A stretch of 64,000 bases of DNA from Mesorhizobium ventifaucium (GTDB lineage: Bacteria > Pseudomonadota > Alphaproteobacteria > Rhizobiales > Rhizobiaceae). The number at the start of each line of letters is the position of its first letter. Position 1 is the first letter of the stretch. Under the pieces are notes generated by a model. That model had not been told where the DNA came from. It did no database searches and worked only from the letters and a program-made list of their open reading frames with translations. Shown piece by piece: positions 9,464 to 19,790 of this stretch. Location of the stretch: the NCBI RefSeq assembly GCF_935822925.1, contig NZ_CAKXZS010000014.1, forward strand, positions 150,786 to 214,785, written 5' to 3'. The translations under genes were made by a program, and so were the position numbers.

Positions 9464-10081
9464 TCAAAGCCCCTCTTTCGCGGCCTCCGCCAAGCGCGCC
9501 GCGTAGCGGGCCATGGTGTCGATCTCCAGATTGACGCGGTCGCCGACCTGGCGTTCGCCCCAGGTGGTCACGGTCAGCGAGTGATGGATCAAGAGCACGT
9601 CGAAGCGCGTGCCTTCGACCCTGTTGACGGTGAGCGAGGTGCCGTCGAGCGCGACAGAGCCCTTGGGCGCGATGAATTTGGCCAGGTCGCGCGGCGCTTC
9701 CAGCGTGAAGCGCACCGCATCGCCCTCCTCCTTGCGCGCCACGATCTCGGCCATGCCGTCGACATGGCCCGAAACGATATGGCCACCGAGTTCGTCGCCG
9801 ATCTTCAGCGCCCGTTCCAGATTGATCCTGGTGCCGGATTTCCAGCCCATCGCCGTCGTCAGCCTGAGCGCCTCCTCCCAGGCCTCGACCTCGAACCAGC
9901 GCGCATTGGCGCCGCTTTCCGGCAGCGCCGTCACTGTCAGGCAGACGCCGCCGCAGGAAATCGAAGCGCCGATGGCGATCGTCTCAGGGTCATAGGCGGT
10001 GTCGATGCGCAAGCCGACGCCCTCTCTCAGCGGCTTCACGGTAGCGACAGTGCCGACATCGGTGACAATCCCGGTAAACAT
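9464..10081 (-). CDS. ribE: Riboflavin synthase alpha chain
   Basis: The 205-residue enzyme dismutates two lumazine molecules to riboflavin. Two similar barrel repeats are visible: the first opens with MFTGIVTDVG and has SCGGVCLTV (42-50); the second starts around GGHIVSGHVDG (99-109) and has SVALDGTSLTVN. The start at 10081 shares one base with the ribD stop (TGATG), so the genes are coupled. A longer reading to 10132 would be encoded by a palindromic repeat and is rejected. Confidence 0.95.
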   Translation of the reverse strand: MFTGIVTDVGTVATVKPLREGVGLRIDTAYDPETIAIGASISCGGVCLTVTALPESGANARWFEVEAWEEALRLTTAMGWKSGTRINLERALKIGDELGGHIVSGHVDGMAEIVARKEEGDAVRFTLEAPRDLAKFIAPKGSVALDGTSLTVNRVEGTRFDVLLIHHSLTVTTWGERQVGDRVNLEIDTMARYAARLAEAAKEGL

Positions 10082-11262
10082 CAGATCCTGTCTTTCAGTT
10101 GACCATGTTCTTGTCCAAAAACCGGTTCCCACTTTTTGGGATCATGTCTTATCCACTCGGCGTAGCTGTCTTCGCCGAAACGCATGTCGCGCAATTTGCG
10201 AAATCCTGCCGGGATATGCTTGGCGTCGAGGGGCGATGCAATGCCGCGCTTGCCGATCGGCTCCTGCCCCTGGAACAGCACGATGCGGTCGACCAGCCCC
10301 TCGGTGAGGAAGGCCTTAGCCACCTTGGCGCCGCCCTCGACCAGCACGCTCGCCATGCCGAGCGCTGCCAGATCCTCGAGCAGTTCCGGCAGCGCAATGT
10401 CGCCTTCATAGGTCTCGGTGCCGATGAAGCGCACGCCGGCGCGTTCGAGCGGGGCCCGCCGGTGCGGATCGGCTTCGGCGCAGGCGGCGACATAGAGCGG
10501 AACCCGGTCGACGCCGGCGACCAGTTTCGACGTCTCCGGCAGCCTGATGTGGCGGTCGAGCACGATGCGCACCGGCGAGCGGTTCTCCAGCCCCGGCAAC
10601 CGCACCGTCAGCGCCGGATCGTCCTCCAGCGCCGTGCCGATGCCGATCAGTACGCCGTCGGCTTCGGCGCGCATCAGATAGACTTCGCGCCGGGCGATGT
10701 CGCCGGTGATCGAGACCTGTCCCTCGCCTTTCATGCCGATCTTGCCGTCGCTGGAAAGCGCAAGTTTCAGGATCACTTCCGGACGTTTTTTCAGAGATCG
10801 AATGAGATAGCCGGCCATCTGCTCGGCGGCTTCTGCCACCAGCACCTTTTCGACCACTTCGACACCGGCAGCACGCAGGATCGCATAGCCGTTGCCGGAC
10901 ACGCGTGGATCGGGGTCGCTCGCAGCCCCAACCACCCGCGCGACGCCGGCATTGACCAGTGCACTGGCGCAAGGCGGGGTGCGGCCATGGTGGGCGCAGG
11001 GCTCCAAAGTGACATAGGCGGTGGCGCCGCGTGCGAGCTCGCCGGCCTCGGCCAGCGCCTCGGTCTCGGCATGCGGCCGGCCGCCGACAGCGGTGACGCC
11101 GGTGCCGACGATCATCGGCCGGGTACCGTCGTCGCGCACGATCAGTGTGCCGACGGAAGGGTTGGTCGAGGTCCGCCCGGCGTTTTTCCGCGACAGCCTC
11201 AGTGCCGCCGCCATGAAGCGGCGATCAAGAACCTCTTGCTCGGCTTGGCTGCGCCTTGCCAT
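10081..11262 (-). CDS. ribD: Bifunctional riboflavin deaminase/reductase RibD
   Basis: This is a 393-residue two-domain enzyme. The N-terminal cytidine-deaminase-like domain has HAE (64-66) and the zinc motif PCAHHGRTPPC (88-98). The C-terminal reductase domain (about 155-370) has the DGKIG segment and VLVEGGAKVAKAFL. It converts the GTP-cyclohydrolase II product through deamination and NADPH-dependent side-chain reduction. The last 20 or so residues (RHDPKKWEPVFGQEHGQ...) are encoded by a dispersed palindromic repeat (10101-10148) rather than by family-conserved sequence. It lies two bases after nrdR and overlaps ribE by one base. Confidence 0.95.
   Translation of the reverse strand: MARRSQAEQEVLDRRFMAAALRLSRKNAGRTSTNPSVGTLIVRDDGTRPMIVGTGVTAVGGRPHAETEALAEAGELARGATAYVTLEPCAHHGRTPPCASALVNAGVARVVGAASDPDPRVSGNGYAILRAAGVEVVEKVLVAEAAEQMAGYLIRSLKKRPEVILKLALSSDGKIGMKGEGQVSITGDIARREVYLMRAEADGVLIGIGTALEDDPALTVRLPGLENRSPVRIVLDRHIRLPETSKLVAGVDRVPLYVAACAEADPHRRAPLERAGVRFIGTETYEGDIALPELLEDLAALGMASVLVEGGAKVAKAFLTEGLVDRIVLFQGQEPIGKRGIASPLDAKHIPAGFRKLRDMRFGEDSYAEWIRHDPKKWEPVFGQEHGQLKDRI
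10101..10148. repeat. Dispersed palindrome, type D, inside ribD
   Basis: The element has the form GACCATGTTC...AAAACCGGTT...GGGATCATGTC. The same pattern occurs at 6862-6902, 32034-32077 and 50401-50445. Here it has been read through and makes up the C-terminal tail of RibD. Confidence 0.8.
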
Positions 11263-11264
11263 GC

Positions 11265-11741
11265 TCAGCCGGCGTCCTCTTCCTTGAGCTCGTCACCTTT
11301 CAGTTCACCCAGCACGTCGTGAAAATCCTTGGCCTCGCGGAAATTGCGATAGACCGAGGCGAAGCGCACATAGGCGACGTCGTCGAGCGACTTCAGCGCC
11401 TCCATCACCAGGCGGCCGACCTCGCCCGAGGCGACCTCGGTCTCGCCGGAGCTTTCGAGCTGGCGCACGATGCCGGTCACTGCGCGGTCGATGCGCTCGG
11501 GATCGACATTGCGCTTGCGCACGGCGATCTCAACCGAGCGCAGCAGCTTGTCGCGGTCGAACGGCACCTTGCGTCCGGATTTCTTCACCACCACGAGGTC
11601 GCGCAACTGCACGCGCTCGAAGGTGGTGAAGCGGCCGCCGCAATCAGGGCAGACGCGCCGCCTGCGGATCGCCGCGCCATCTTCGGCGGGGCGCGAATCC
11701 TTCACCTGCGTATCTTCGGACTGGCAGTAGGGACAGCGCAT
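11265..11741 (-). CDS. nrdR: Transcriptional repressor NrdR
   Basis: The 158-residue repressor controls ribonucleotide reductase genes. It has an N-terminal zinc ribbon with cysteines at 3, 6, 31 and 34 (MRCPYCQ and CPDCGGRF), followed by an ATP-cone (about 49-139, [27 protein letters not shown]) that senses ATP/dATP. The start MRCPYC at 11741 is fixed by the zinc motif. It lies two bases before ribD in the conserved nrdR-ribD arrangement. Confidence 0.96.
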   Translation of the reverse strand: MRCPYCQSEDTQVKDSRPAEDGAAIRRRRVCPDCGGRFTTFERVQLRDLVVVKKSGRKVPFDRDKLLRSVEIAVRKRNVDPERIDRAVTGIVRQLESSGETEVASGEVGRLVMEALKSLDDVAYVRFASVYRNFREAKDFHDVLGELKGDELKEEDAG

Positions 11742-11889
11742 GGACAGCCTTGTGTTCGCGATTCTCGTGGAGCGAAGGCTTAGAGGTTTTTGCCGCGATG
11801 GCAAAGTATCGCGGTGGTCTCTCGCGCCTCAGAAATAGCGAGGCGCGAGGAAAATTGCCAGCAGCATACCGGACGGCAATACCGGCCGA

Positions 11890-12483
11890 TTACGGCGCGA
11901 CGTCAGCAGTCGGGAACCCACATGAGACGCCGAGGCTGCGATAGGCCTTGGTGAAGCCGTCCATCGATACGGTCGCGACTGGCGTGTCGGCGAAGGTGAT
12001 ATCGAGCGCGCTGGCGCTGCGCATCGCACGCAGCAGTGCCAGGCTGATCTCGGGCTTGTTGTTCAACATCCATTTTCCGCCGGCACCGGCCATGGCATCA
12101 ACGGTCGCCTTGACCTTGCCGTTGGCATCGCCGAACACCGCCGGAATGTTCTCGCCAGTCGGCAAGTCCTTGTTCTTCATGGCGATGACAAGGGTCGGAT
12201 AGCCATTGGGCGGCAGTGCATCACCGTTCGAGATGGCAAGCGTGAGAGTGCCGCTGGTACCGCTCGCGTCGAGAAAGGCGGTCGAGGCGACGCAGGTCTT
12301 GCGCAGATCCTCACCGGTATCGATCTCGTCCACAGTGATGGACCACTGGCCGAAGGTTTCGGTCTTCGGTGCGGCTAGGGTAGGCGCAGACTGTGCCATG
12401 CCGGCGGTCGGCAAGGTGGTCAATGTGACCAACACGCCAAGCGCGCCAAAGCCAGCGACACGGAAAATCTGCATCATCGTCAA
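11890..12483 (-). CDS. Exported protein of unknown function
   Basis: The 197-residue protein has a signal peptide (hydrophobic 8-27, cleavage near GMA-QSAP). The mature part has two cysteines, in RKTCVAST and GVSCGFP, which may form a disulphide. The arrangement (GQWSITVD near the N-terminus, a late KAYRSLGVSC) faintly recalls IalB-like invasion-associated proteins, but I do not claim membership. AGGAA lies five bases before the start. It sits between glyA and nrdR, an unusual insertion in this conserved block. Confidence 0.75.
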   Translation of the reverse strand: MTMMQIFRVAGFGALGVLVTLTTLPTAGMAQSAPTLAAPKTETFGQWSITVDEIDTGEDLRKTCVASTAFLDASGTSGTLTLAISNGDALPPNGYPTLVIAMKNKDLPTGENIPAVFGDANGKVKATVDAMAGAGGKWMLNNKPEISLALLRAMRSASALDITFADTPVATVSMDGFTKAYRSLGVSCGFPTADVAP

Positions 12484-12559
12484 GGTTCCTGTCCGGACTC
12501 CGTCCCCGCTGAAAAAGTGCTTCTCGTCCGGCCGATGAGGGACGACATTTTGCGTGAGC

Positions 12560-13873
<1,314 letters not shown>

Positions 13874-13991
13874 GCTTGAGATCCTTGTCGTCCGGGGGCC
13901 TGCCGCGCCATTAACACAGTTGCTTTCGCCCCGCCACGTTTGCGACGCGAAATTTGCTGGTCGGATTGCGGCAGCGAGGCGAAGAGTTCGT

Positions 13992-15638
13992 CTATTTCCT
14001 TGCCTGCCGGCCGTTCAGCAAGGCTTCTGTAAGCGTGATCTCGGTCAGCAGCGTCTGCTTCGTATGATCGTTGATCTCTCGGCTGCGAAACATGGCGAGC
14101 ACCGCCGCGCGCTCGGCCTCGATGCCGGCCAGCCTCATTTCCAGCTCCAGCCGTCCGGCTTCACGGGCCTCAGCGCGCGCGTCTTCGGCCTCGTCGGAGG
14201 CGGCGATGCGGCGCTTGTAGCCGGTGACAATGCTGTCGGCCGCAGCAAGCCGGGCGCCGGGCACCTCGCCTTCGTCCCCGTCTTCAACTCCGGCGATGCT
14301 CTCGATGCGGGCGATGGCGGCCTTGGCCGCGCCGACACGCGCCAGGCGCTCCTCGGCTGCGCCGGCATCCTCGCCCGGCTCGACCAGCCCGCGCGCTATC
14401 CGGGGCAGCGCGAGGCTGGCGATGGCCAGCGAGCAGATGATGACGCCGGCGGCCAGGAAGATCACCTCGTCGCGCGCCGGAAAGGGCGAGCCGTCCGGCA
14501 TGGCGATCGGCAGCGACAGGATGCCGGCCAGCGTTATCGCGCCGCGCACGCCGGCCACCGAGCCGGCGAGCCGGACACGCAGCCCGAACGGCTCGGCCTT
14601 GCGCTTGCGCAACCGCGCCACGACGCTGGCCGCGATATCGCCAATCCATATCCACAGGAAGCGCAGGGCGATCAGGCACAGCGTCAGCGCCAACACCGTC
14701 AGGATCGGCTGGATGACCGGATAGCGGCCACTGAGCTCGGGCGGCACATTGCCGATGATGTCGGGAAACTGCAGGCCGAGCAGGATGAAGAGCGCGCCGT
14801 TGAAGACGAAAGACAGCGTCGTCCACAGCGACACCGTCTGGATACGCGCTGAAACACCGAGGAAACGGAAAATTCCTGAGCCGCCGGTCAGCACGCCGGC
14901 GGTGACCGCGGCCAGGATACCCGAAGCTCCGACATGCTCAGCGCCGAGATAGGCGACGAAGGGCAGCAGGATCATGACCAGCACCTGCGCCTCGGCCGGC
15001 ACGCCGCCGATGCGGTTCAGCAATTGCAGCGCCTTGGCGGCAACGAACAGTGCCGCCACGCCGGCCAGGATGCCGACTGCCACGGCGTAGACGAAAGTCA
15101 GAGTTGCCGCGGCGAATGAAAAGCTGCCGGTCAACACTGCCGCTACCGCGAAACGGAACATGACCAGCCCCGACGCGTCGTTGAGCAGCGACTCGCCTTC
15201 CAGAATGTGCATCAGCCGCGCCGGAGCCACATTCTTGTCGACGATCGAGGACACGGCAACTGCGTCGGTCGGCGACAGCACCGCGGCAAGCGCGAATGCG
15301 ACGACGAGCGGAACGCTCGGCACCAGCCAGTGCAAGGCGTAGCCGAAGCCGACGATGGTAAAGAAGACCAGCCCGATGGCAAGGTCCAGTATCGGCCCGC
15401 GCAGCGCCAGCAATTCGCGCTTCGGCGCGCCATAGGCATCGCTGAACAGCAGCGGCGGAATGAACACCAGCAGGAAAAGCTCGGGATTGATCTCGACATG
15501 GATGCCGCGCATCGGCCAGGCGAGTGCGGCACCTATGGCAATCTGCAGCACCGGCAACGGCACCCGCACCGGCCGGACCAGCGCGCCGGAAACGGCGACG
15601 AAGACGAGCACGACCAGGATGAAGATGGCGACTTGCAT
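13992..15638 (-). CDS. CPA1-family Na+/H+ antiporter
   Basis: This is a 548-residue antiporter with about 12 membrane segments (1-410) followed by a soluble, helical and charged C-terminal domain (about 415-548). Conserved motifs are [12 protein letters not shown] (around 120) and [14 protein letters not shown] (145-160), with the ion-binding aspartate in NDASG. It belongs to the NhaP/YjcE-like monovalent cation:proton antiporters of the inner membrane. The cation (Na+ or K+) is not predictable. It is a single gene ahead of glyA on the same strand. Confidence 0.9.
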   Translation of the reverse strand: MQVAIFILVVLVFVAVSGALVRPVRVPLPVLQIAIGAALAWPMRGIHVEINPELFLLVFIPPLLFSDAYGAPKRELLALRGPILDLAIGLVFFTIVGFGYALHWLVPSVPLVVAFALAAVLSPTDAVAVSSIVDKNVAPARLMHILEGESLLNDASGLVMFRFAVAAVLTGSFSFAAATLTFVYAVAVGILAGVAALFVAAKALQLLNRIGGVPAEAQVLVMILLPFVAYLGAEHVGASGILAAVTAGVLTGGSGIFRFLGVSARIQTVSLWTTLSFVFNGALFILLGLQFPDIIGNVPPELSGRYPVIQPILTVLALTLCLIALRFLWIWIGDIAASVVARLRKRKAEPFGLRVRLAGSVAGVRGAITLAGILSLPIAMPDGSPFPARDEVIFLAAGVIICSLAIASLALPRIARGLVEPGEDAGAAEERLARVGAAKAAIARIESIAGVEDGDEGEVPGARLAAADSIVTGYKRRIAASDEAEDARAEAREAGRLELEMRLAGIEAERAAVLAMFRSREINDHTKQTLLTEITLTEALLNGRQARK

Positions 15639-15693
15639 GGCCCTCTACCGAACGGCGCTTTCCGGACCCGGCGCGCGCGCTCCAGCCGGATGC

Positions 15694-15721
15694 AAAAAGG
15701 CCGCCCTCAGCGGCGGCCTTT
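15694..15721 (-). terminator. Rho-independent terminator after the L,D-transpeptidase gene
   Basis: A 10-bp perfect stem AAAGGCCGCC/GGCGGCCTTT has a six-base loop. On the minus strand it continues into a run of five T residues. It lies 20 bases past the stop at 15741. Confidence 0.9.
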
Positions 15722-15740
15722 CAGCAAAAAGATCAGTGGC

Positions 15741-16994
15741 TTAGAGCGCAGAGGTGATCTGCAGCTCGTTGGCTCCGTCGAGCCCGTAGATGTCGTCGCG
15801 GAACTGCACGACGCCAGGCCCCGTCGACCAGGCCGAGATGTAGAGGAAAAAGACCGGCACCGGATTGGTGACCTGCACCGGGATGTTCTCGCCGCTCTTG
15901 ATAGCCGCCTCGAAATGCTGGCGGCTCCAGCCCGGCGTGTCGCGCAGGATCCAGGTGACGAGGTCGCGCACGTTCTGGACGCGCACGCAGCCTGAGGAAT
16001 CGAAGCGCATCATCTTGCCGAACAGGCTTTGCTGCGGCGTGTCGTGCATGTAGACGCCGTCCGGGCTCGGGAAATTGATCTTGACCGAGGCCATCGCATT
16101 GCCGGCGCCCGGATCCTGGCGAAAGCGGTATTTCTCCGCGTCGTCGGTCGACCAGTCGACGGTCAGTGGATCGACCTCGCTGCCATCCGGTGCGAACAGC
16201 CGGATCTTGCTGTCCTTGAGATAGTTGGGGTCCTTCCGCATCAGCGGAATGATGTCCTTGCGCACGATCGAGACCGGCGCGTTCCAGTAGGGATTGACGA
16301 TGATCTCGTTGATCTTGGAATCGACGATCGGCGTCTGGCGATCGATCTTGCCGACCACGGCGGTGTGGCGCAGCACGACGCGGTCGTTCTCGACCGCTTC
16401 GATCTGGGCGCCAGGGATATCGACCAATACATAGCGGCTGCCCAGCGTGCCGGCGCGTTCGTTCAGCCGGTGCAGATTGGTCTGCAGCTGGCCAAGCCGG
16501 ACCTGCGCCGAGACATTCATCGCCGCATAGCTATATTGGCCCAGGGTCCCGTCGGAAGGCAGGCCATGACGCGCCTGGAAGCGCTTGACCGCCGCATCCA
16601 CGTAGGAATCGAAGGCCTCTGAAAGGCCGGCGCTCTGCGCCAGGTCGCCCGAAATCATCAAGCGCCTGCGCAATGGCACCACGTCGGGATCGATGACGCC
16701 GAGTTGCAATTTCTTGGTGTCCGGGACCCGCTCCCAGCCGCCCTGCGCGACAATATTCTGATACTGCGCGATAGCCTGCTCGGTGTACGCAACGGTCTGC
16801 AGGCTAACGATCGGCAGCGTCGAGGCCACCTTGCCGCCCTCGCTGGCGCGGGCGTCGAACTGGTCGTTCCAGTTGCCGCGGCCCGAGGATTTCAGGATAT
16901 CCGCGATCACGTCCTGCGCGCTGGCGCCACCGGCAACCATCGTCGCGGCCAACGCGGAGGCTCCGGAAAGGAAGAAACGGCGACTGGTTCTCAT
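15741..16994 (-). CDS. ldtP: L,D-transpeptidase (YkuD family), LdtP-like
   Basis: The 417-residue periplasmic enzyme cross-links or modifies peptidoglycan. The N-terminus is a twin-arginine-like signal (RTSRRFFLSGASALAA, cleavage near ASA-QDV). A putative peptidoglycan-binding segment lies around 125-160 (AVKRFQARHGLPSDGTLG). The YkuD catalytic region has HDTPQQSLFG and SSGCVRV, with C336 as nucleophile. The start at 16994 has GGAG five bases upstream; 17009 is possible but its Shine-Dalgarno lies too close. Downstream of ldtR on the same strand: in Liberibacter and Sinorhizobium, LdtR controls such a gene. Confidence 0.9.
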   Translation of the reverse strand: MRTSRRFFLSGASALAATMVAGGASAQDVIADILKSSGRGNWNDQFDARASEGGKVASTLPIVSLQTVAYTEQAIAQYQNIVAQGGWERVPDTKKLQLGVIDPDVVPLRRRLMISGDLAQSAGLSEAFDSYVDAAVKRFQARHGLPSDGTLGQYSYAAMNVSAQVRLGQLQTNLHRLNERAGTLGSRYVLVDIPGAQIEAVENDRVVLRHTAVVGKIDRQTPIVDSKINEIIVNPYWNAPVSIVRKDIIPLMRKDPNYLKDSKIRLFAPDGSEVDPLTVDWSTDDAEKYRFRQDPGAGNAMASVKINFPSPDGVYMHDTPQQSLFGKMMRFDSSGCVRVQNVRDLVTWILRDTPGWSRQHFEAAIKSGENIPVQVTNPVPVFFLYISAWSTGPGVVQFRDDIYGLDGANELQITSAL

Positions 16995-17351
16995 GTACGC
17001 TCCAGACATTCCTGTAACAGTTTTTTCACCGGGCGATCCGCCCGCACGCTAGGCCCACTCTAAGGTTGGCGCCCTTAACAATTAGCCAACCATGCCCCAA
17101 TCGCTTCTGCGCGAGAACGCGCCGGGCGCACGCCCCTTCTCAGAGGCGGTTGACGGGGGACGGATTGGCTCGCGCCGCAACATCACCCGCATTCTCGCTT
17201 TCACCGGGAATATGGCGGCAACGTGACCCTGACCGCGATTTGGATCGGCTGTCCTCACGAAACGCAAAGACCGATGCTTTTCGGCACCGGTCGTTTGGAT
17301 CGTTCCCCGACCGCGCCTGTGGCGCGGTTCCCCCTCATGCGACGGACATGC
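16995..17351. other. Gap between ldtR and ldtP
   Basis: No gene is supported in these 357 bases. The stretch presumably holds the ldtP promoter and LdtR binding sites. I did not find a clear repeated operator by eye. Confidence 0.5.
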
Positions 17352-17867
17352 TTACATCCGATAGGCGATGGTATCGTTCCAGAAGCGGTCGAGGCGCTGC
17401 AGGGCGCGGTTCATTTGCTTGAATTCTTCCGTGTTGATGCCGCCGACCTGCTCGATCGAGCCGACATGGCGCTCGTAGAGTCCGGCGACGACTTCCGCCA
17501 CCTCACTGCCCTTCGGCGTCAGCGAGACCCGCACCGAACGGCGGTCGATGCGCGAGCGCTGATGGTTGATGAAGCCGAGATCGACCAGCTTCTTCAGATT
17601 GTAGGAGACGTTCGAGCCGAGATAATAGCCGCGCGAGCGCAGCTCGCCGGCGGTCAGCTCCGAATTGCCGATGTTGAAGAGCAGCAGCGCCTGGATAGCG
17701 TTGATATCGGAACGGCCGTTGCGGTCGAATTCGTCCTTGATCACGTCAAGCAGGCGGCGGTGCAGCCGTTCCACCAGCTGCAGCGATTCCATGTACAGCG
17801 AACGGATCGCCTCGCGGCGGTCATCGGATAGGTTGGCGGTCTTCGCCGCCGGACGGGAATTGATCAT
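17352..17867 (-). CDS. ldtR: MarR-family regulator LdtR
   Basis: The 171-residue winged-helix protein has its recognition region at SRGYYLGSNVSYNLKKLVDLG and wing at RSRIDRRSVRVSLTPKG, the pattern of the LdtR subgroup in Hyphomicrobiales. LdtR of Liberibacter asiaticus and Sinorhizobium activates an adjacent L,D-transpeptidase gene and affects osmotic tolerance; the neighbour here is that gene. The start at 17867 (MINSRPAAK) has GAGAGG upstream; a GTG at 17912 would add a lysine-rich extension and is less likely. Confidence 0.85.
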   Translation of the reverse strand: MINSRPAAKTANLSDDRREAIRSLYMESLQLVERLHRRLLDVIKDEFDRNGRSDINAIQALLLFNIGNSELTAGELRSRGYYLGSNVSYNLKKLVDLGFINHQRSRIDRRSVRVSLTPKGSEVAEVVAGLYERHVGSIEQVGGINTEEFKQMNRALQRLDRFWNDTIAYRM

Positions 17868-18122
17868 TGTCTTTGCCTCTCGTTTGTCGCCTGGTGATTT
17901 TTTGTTTTTCACCTTGATCGCGACACTATCGAATACTCATAAAATTCGACTTAAACGCTAGGGCTAACAAGAGCTTACCGGTAATAGGTTTCGAAAGAGG
18001 CTTAACGAAGGGTCACCCGAACAAGGACGATTAACCTAAAGATTTAGCCAATGATTGCGGGCGGTAATTTGCCCGTCCAACCGGACGCGTGGGCTATTCT
18101 TGTTGAGCATCGGTCCGATACT

Positions 18123-18545
18123 CTATTGCCGGCTGCGGCGCTTCTGCATCCAGATCACCACGCGAAAGGCGATGTAGAGCAGCGCCACCGCCGCATGCGA
18201 GGCGACGATCAGCGGCCGGTGGCCGAACAGCCCGGGAAAGCCGGCATACATGATGGTCTCGGTCGCCGCGCAGATGAACCAGATGACTGGCCCCCAGGAG
18301 GCCAGCATCCACAGACCGGCGGCGGCGAAGGGAAAGAACACGGCGAGCGTCACCGCAGCTACCTGCCAATGCATCGGCATCAGGTCGAAGCGCCACAACG
18401 AGCCGGGATAGAAGCCGATCAGCCGGATCCAGTACAAAATCCCGAACAACAGACAGTAGCCTGAGATGACGCGCTGAAACCAGGCGAAGATGACCTCGAC
18501 CGTCGAGGGCTGGAGCACGACGCGTCTCGACGTGACCTCGCTCAC
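18123..18545 (-). CDS. Small four-helix membrane protein (possibly DUF6163)
   Basis: The 140-residue protein has about four hydrophobic segments (near 18-38, 55-75, 78-98 and 108-128) and a basic tail QKRRSRQ. It starts at GTG, whose bases overlap the stop of the upstream hydrolase (GTGA), so the two are coupled. It resembles short alphaproteobacterial membrane proteins that I believe are grouped as DUF6163; that label is from memory. No function is assigned. Confidence 0.7.
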   Translation of the reverse strand: MSEVTSRRVVLQPSTVEVIFAWFQRVISGYCLLFGILYWIRLIGFYPGSLWRFDLMPMHWQVAAVTLAVFFPFAAAGLWMLASWGPVIWFICAATETIMYAGFPGLFGHRPLIVASHAAVALLYIAFRVVIWMQKRRSRQ

Positions 18546-19585
18546 AGCTTGAGTTCCCGTTCGCCGAGCGGAGCGAAGTAGGCATCGACGTCGGCAGCAC
18601 TGACGTCGTCGATGCCTGCCGGCCGCCATTGCGGCGTCGAGCCTTTGTCGATGATGGCAGCGCGGATGCCTTCGTAGAAATCGTGGCCGGCAAGCATGCG
18701 GTTGAGGATGCGGAACTCCATCCGCATGCACTCGTCCATCGACAGCGTCAGCCCGGCACTGATCTCGCGCCAGGCGACATGCAGACTGGTAGGCGAGCGG
18801 GTGCGGATCGTCGCCAGTGTCTTGGCCGCGAACGCGTCTGCGGGTGCGGCGCGCTCCAGGCTGCCGATGATGTCGCTCAGCGACGGCTGCGCGAAATGGC
18901 GGGCGATGGCTTCCAGTGTCGGACTGTCCGTTTCGCGCCGAGCCGGGACGGAAAAGCCGCGCAGCGCCAATTCCGGGTCGCCGCTCCCAACCAGCCGGTC
19001 GAGAAAGCCGGCCTGTTCCTGCGCCTTGATCGTGTGCGTCGCCAGGCCCGACCACAAAGCGTCGCCATAGCGGATGCGGTTTCCGGTCAAGGCCAGATAC
19101 ATGCCAAAGCTGCCGCCGAGGCCCGGCAAGAGATGACTGGCGCCGACATCCGGGAAAAAGCCGATGCCGACTTCCGGCATGGCGAACTGGGCGTTCTCGG
19201 TCAGCAGCCGATGCGAGCCGTGGAACGAGATGCCGACGCCGCCGCCCATGACGATGCCGTCGATCAGCGCAACATAGGGTTTTTTGAATCGCGCGATGCG
19301 GGCGTTCAGCCGGTATTCGTCGGCGAAGAAATCGACCGGCGGCTTTCCTGCCCGCCCGGCCTCGTAGATGTGGAGGATGTCGCCGCCGGCCGAAAACGCC
19401 CTGCCCTCGGCCTTGACGACGACAACAGCGACGCCGTCGTCGCGCTCCCAGGCGCGCAGCGCCTTGTCGAGCGCCTTGACCATGCGATGGGTGACGGCAT
19501 TGAGCGCCTGCGGCCGCGTCAGGGTGACGACGCCGGCGCTGCCCAGTCGTTCGAAGCGGATCTCGTTGCCGCCGCCAAAATCCAT
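18542..19585 (-). CDS. Enoyl-CoA hydratase/isomerase family, 3-hydroxyisobutyryl-CoA hydrolase-like
   Basis: This 347-residue crotonase-fold protein is likely a 3-hydroxyisobutyryl-CoA hydrolase of valine catabolism. The CoA-binding/oxyanion features are RAFSAGGDI (62-70) and DGIVMGGGVGISFHGSHRL; the segment AMPEVGIGFFPDVGASHLL, with E and D positioned as in HIBCH, separates it from plain enoyl-CoA hydratases. The extended C-terminal half (about 190-347) is also characteristic of HIBCH. It is the upstream partner of the small membrane protein. Confidence 0.88.
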   Translation of the reverse strand: MDFGGGNEIRFERLGSAGVVTLTRPQALNAVTHRMVKALDKALRAWERDDGVAVVVVKAEGRAFSAGGDILHIYEAGRAGKPPVDFFADEYRLNARIARFKKPYVALIDGIVMGGGVGISFHGSHRLLTENAQFAMPEVGIGFFPDVGASHLLPGLGGSFGMYLALTGNRIRYGDALWSGLATHTIKAQEQAGFLDRLVGSGDPELALRGFSVPARRETDSPTLEAIARHFAQPSLSDIIGSLERAAPADAFAAKTLATIRTRSPTSLHVAWREISAGLTLSMDECMRMEFRILNRMLAGHDFYEGIRAAIIDKGSTPQWRPAGIDDVSAADVDAYFAPLGERELKL

Positions 19586-19790
19586 CGCCTAAAGAATCCT
19601 CCCCCATGCCGCCGGGACTGAAGTGCTAAAGCGTGGCGCATGGGCGCGTCAATGCCAAGGCGCAATCCTGTCCGGCAACAACGGTCAGCCGGAACTCGTA
19701 TACCGGTATCCAGCTTGTGCCTGGCACTATCGTGCGCATTGGTCAGCGGCGGGGGCTCGTGTTAAAAGCCGCCAATCTGGAGTTTTGGCG

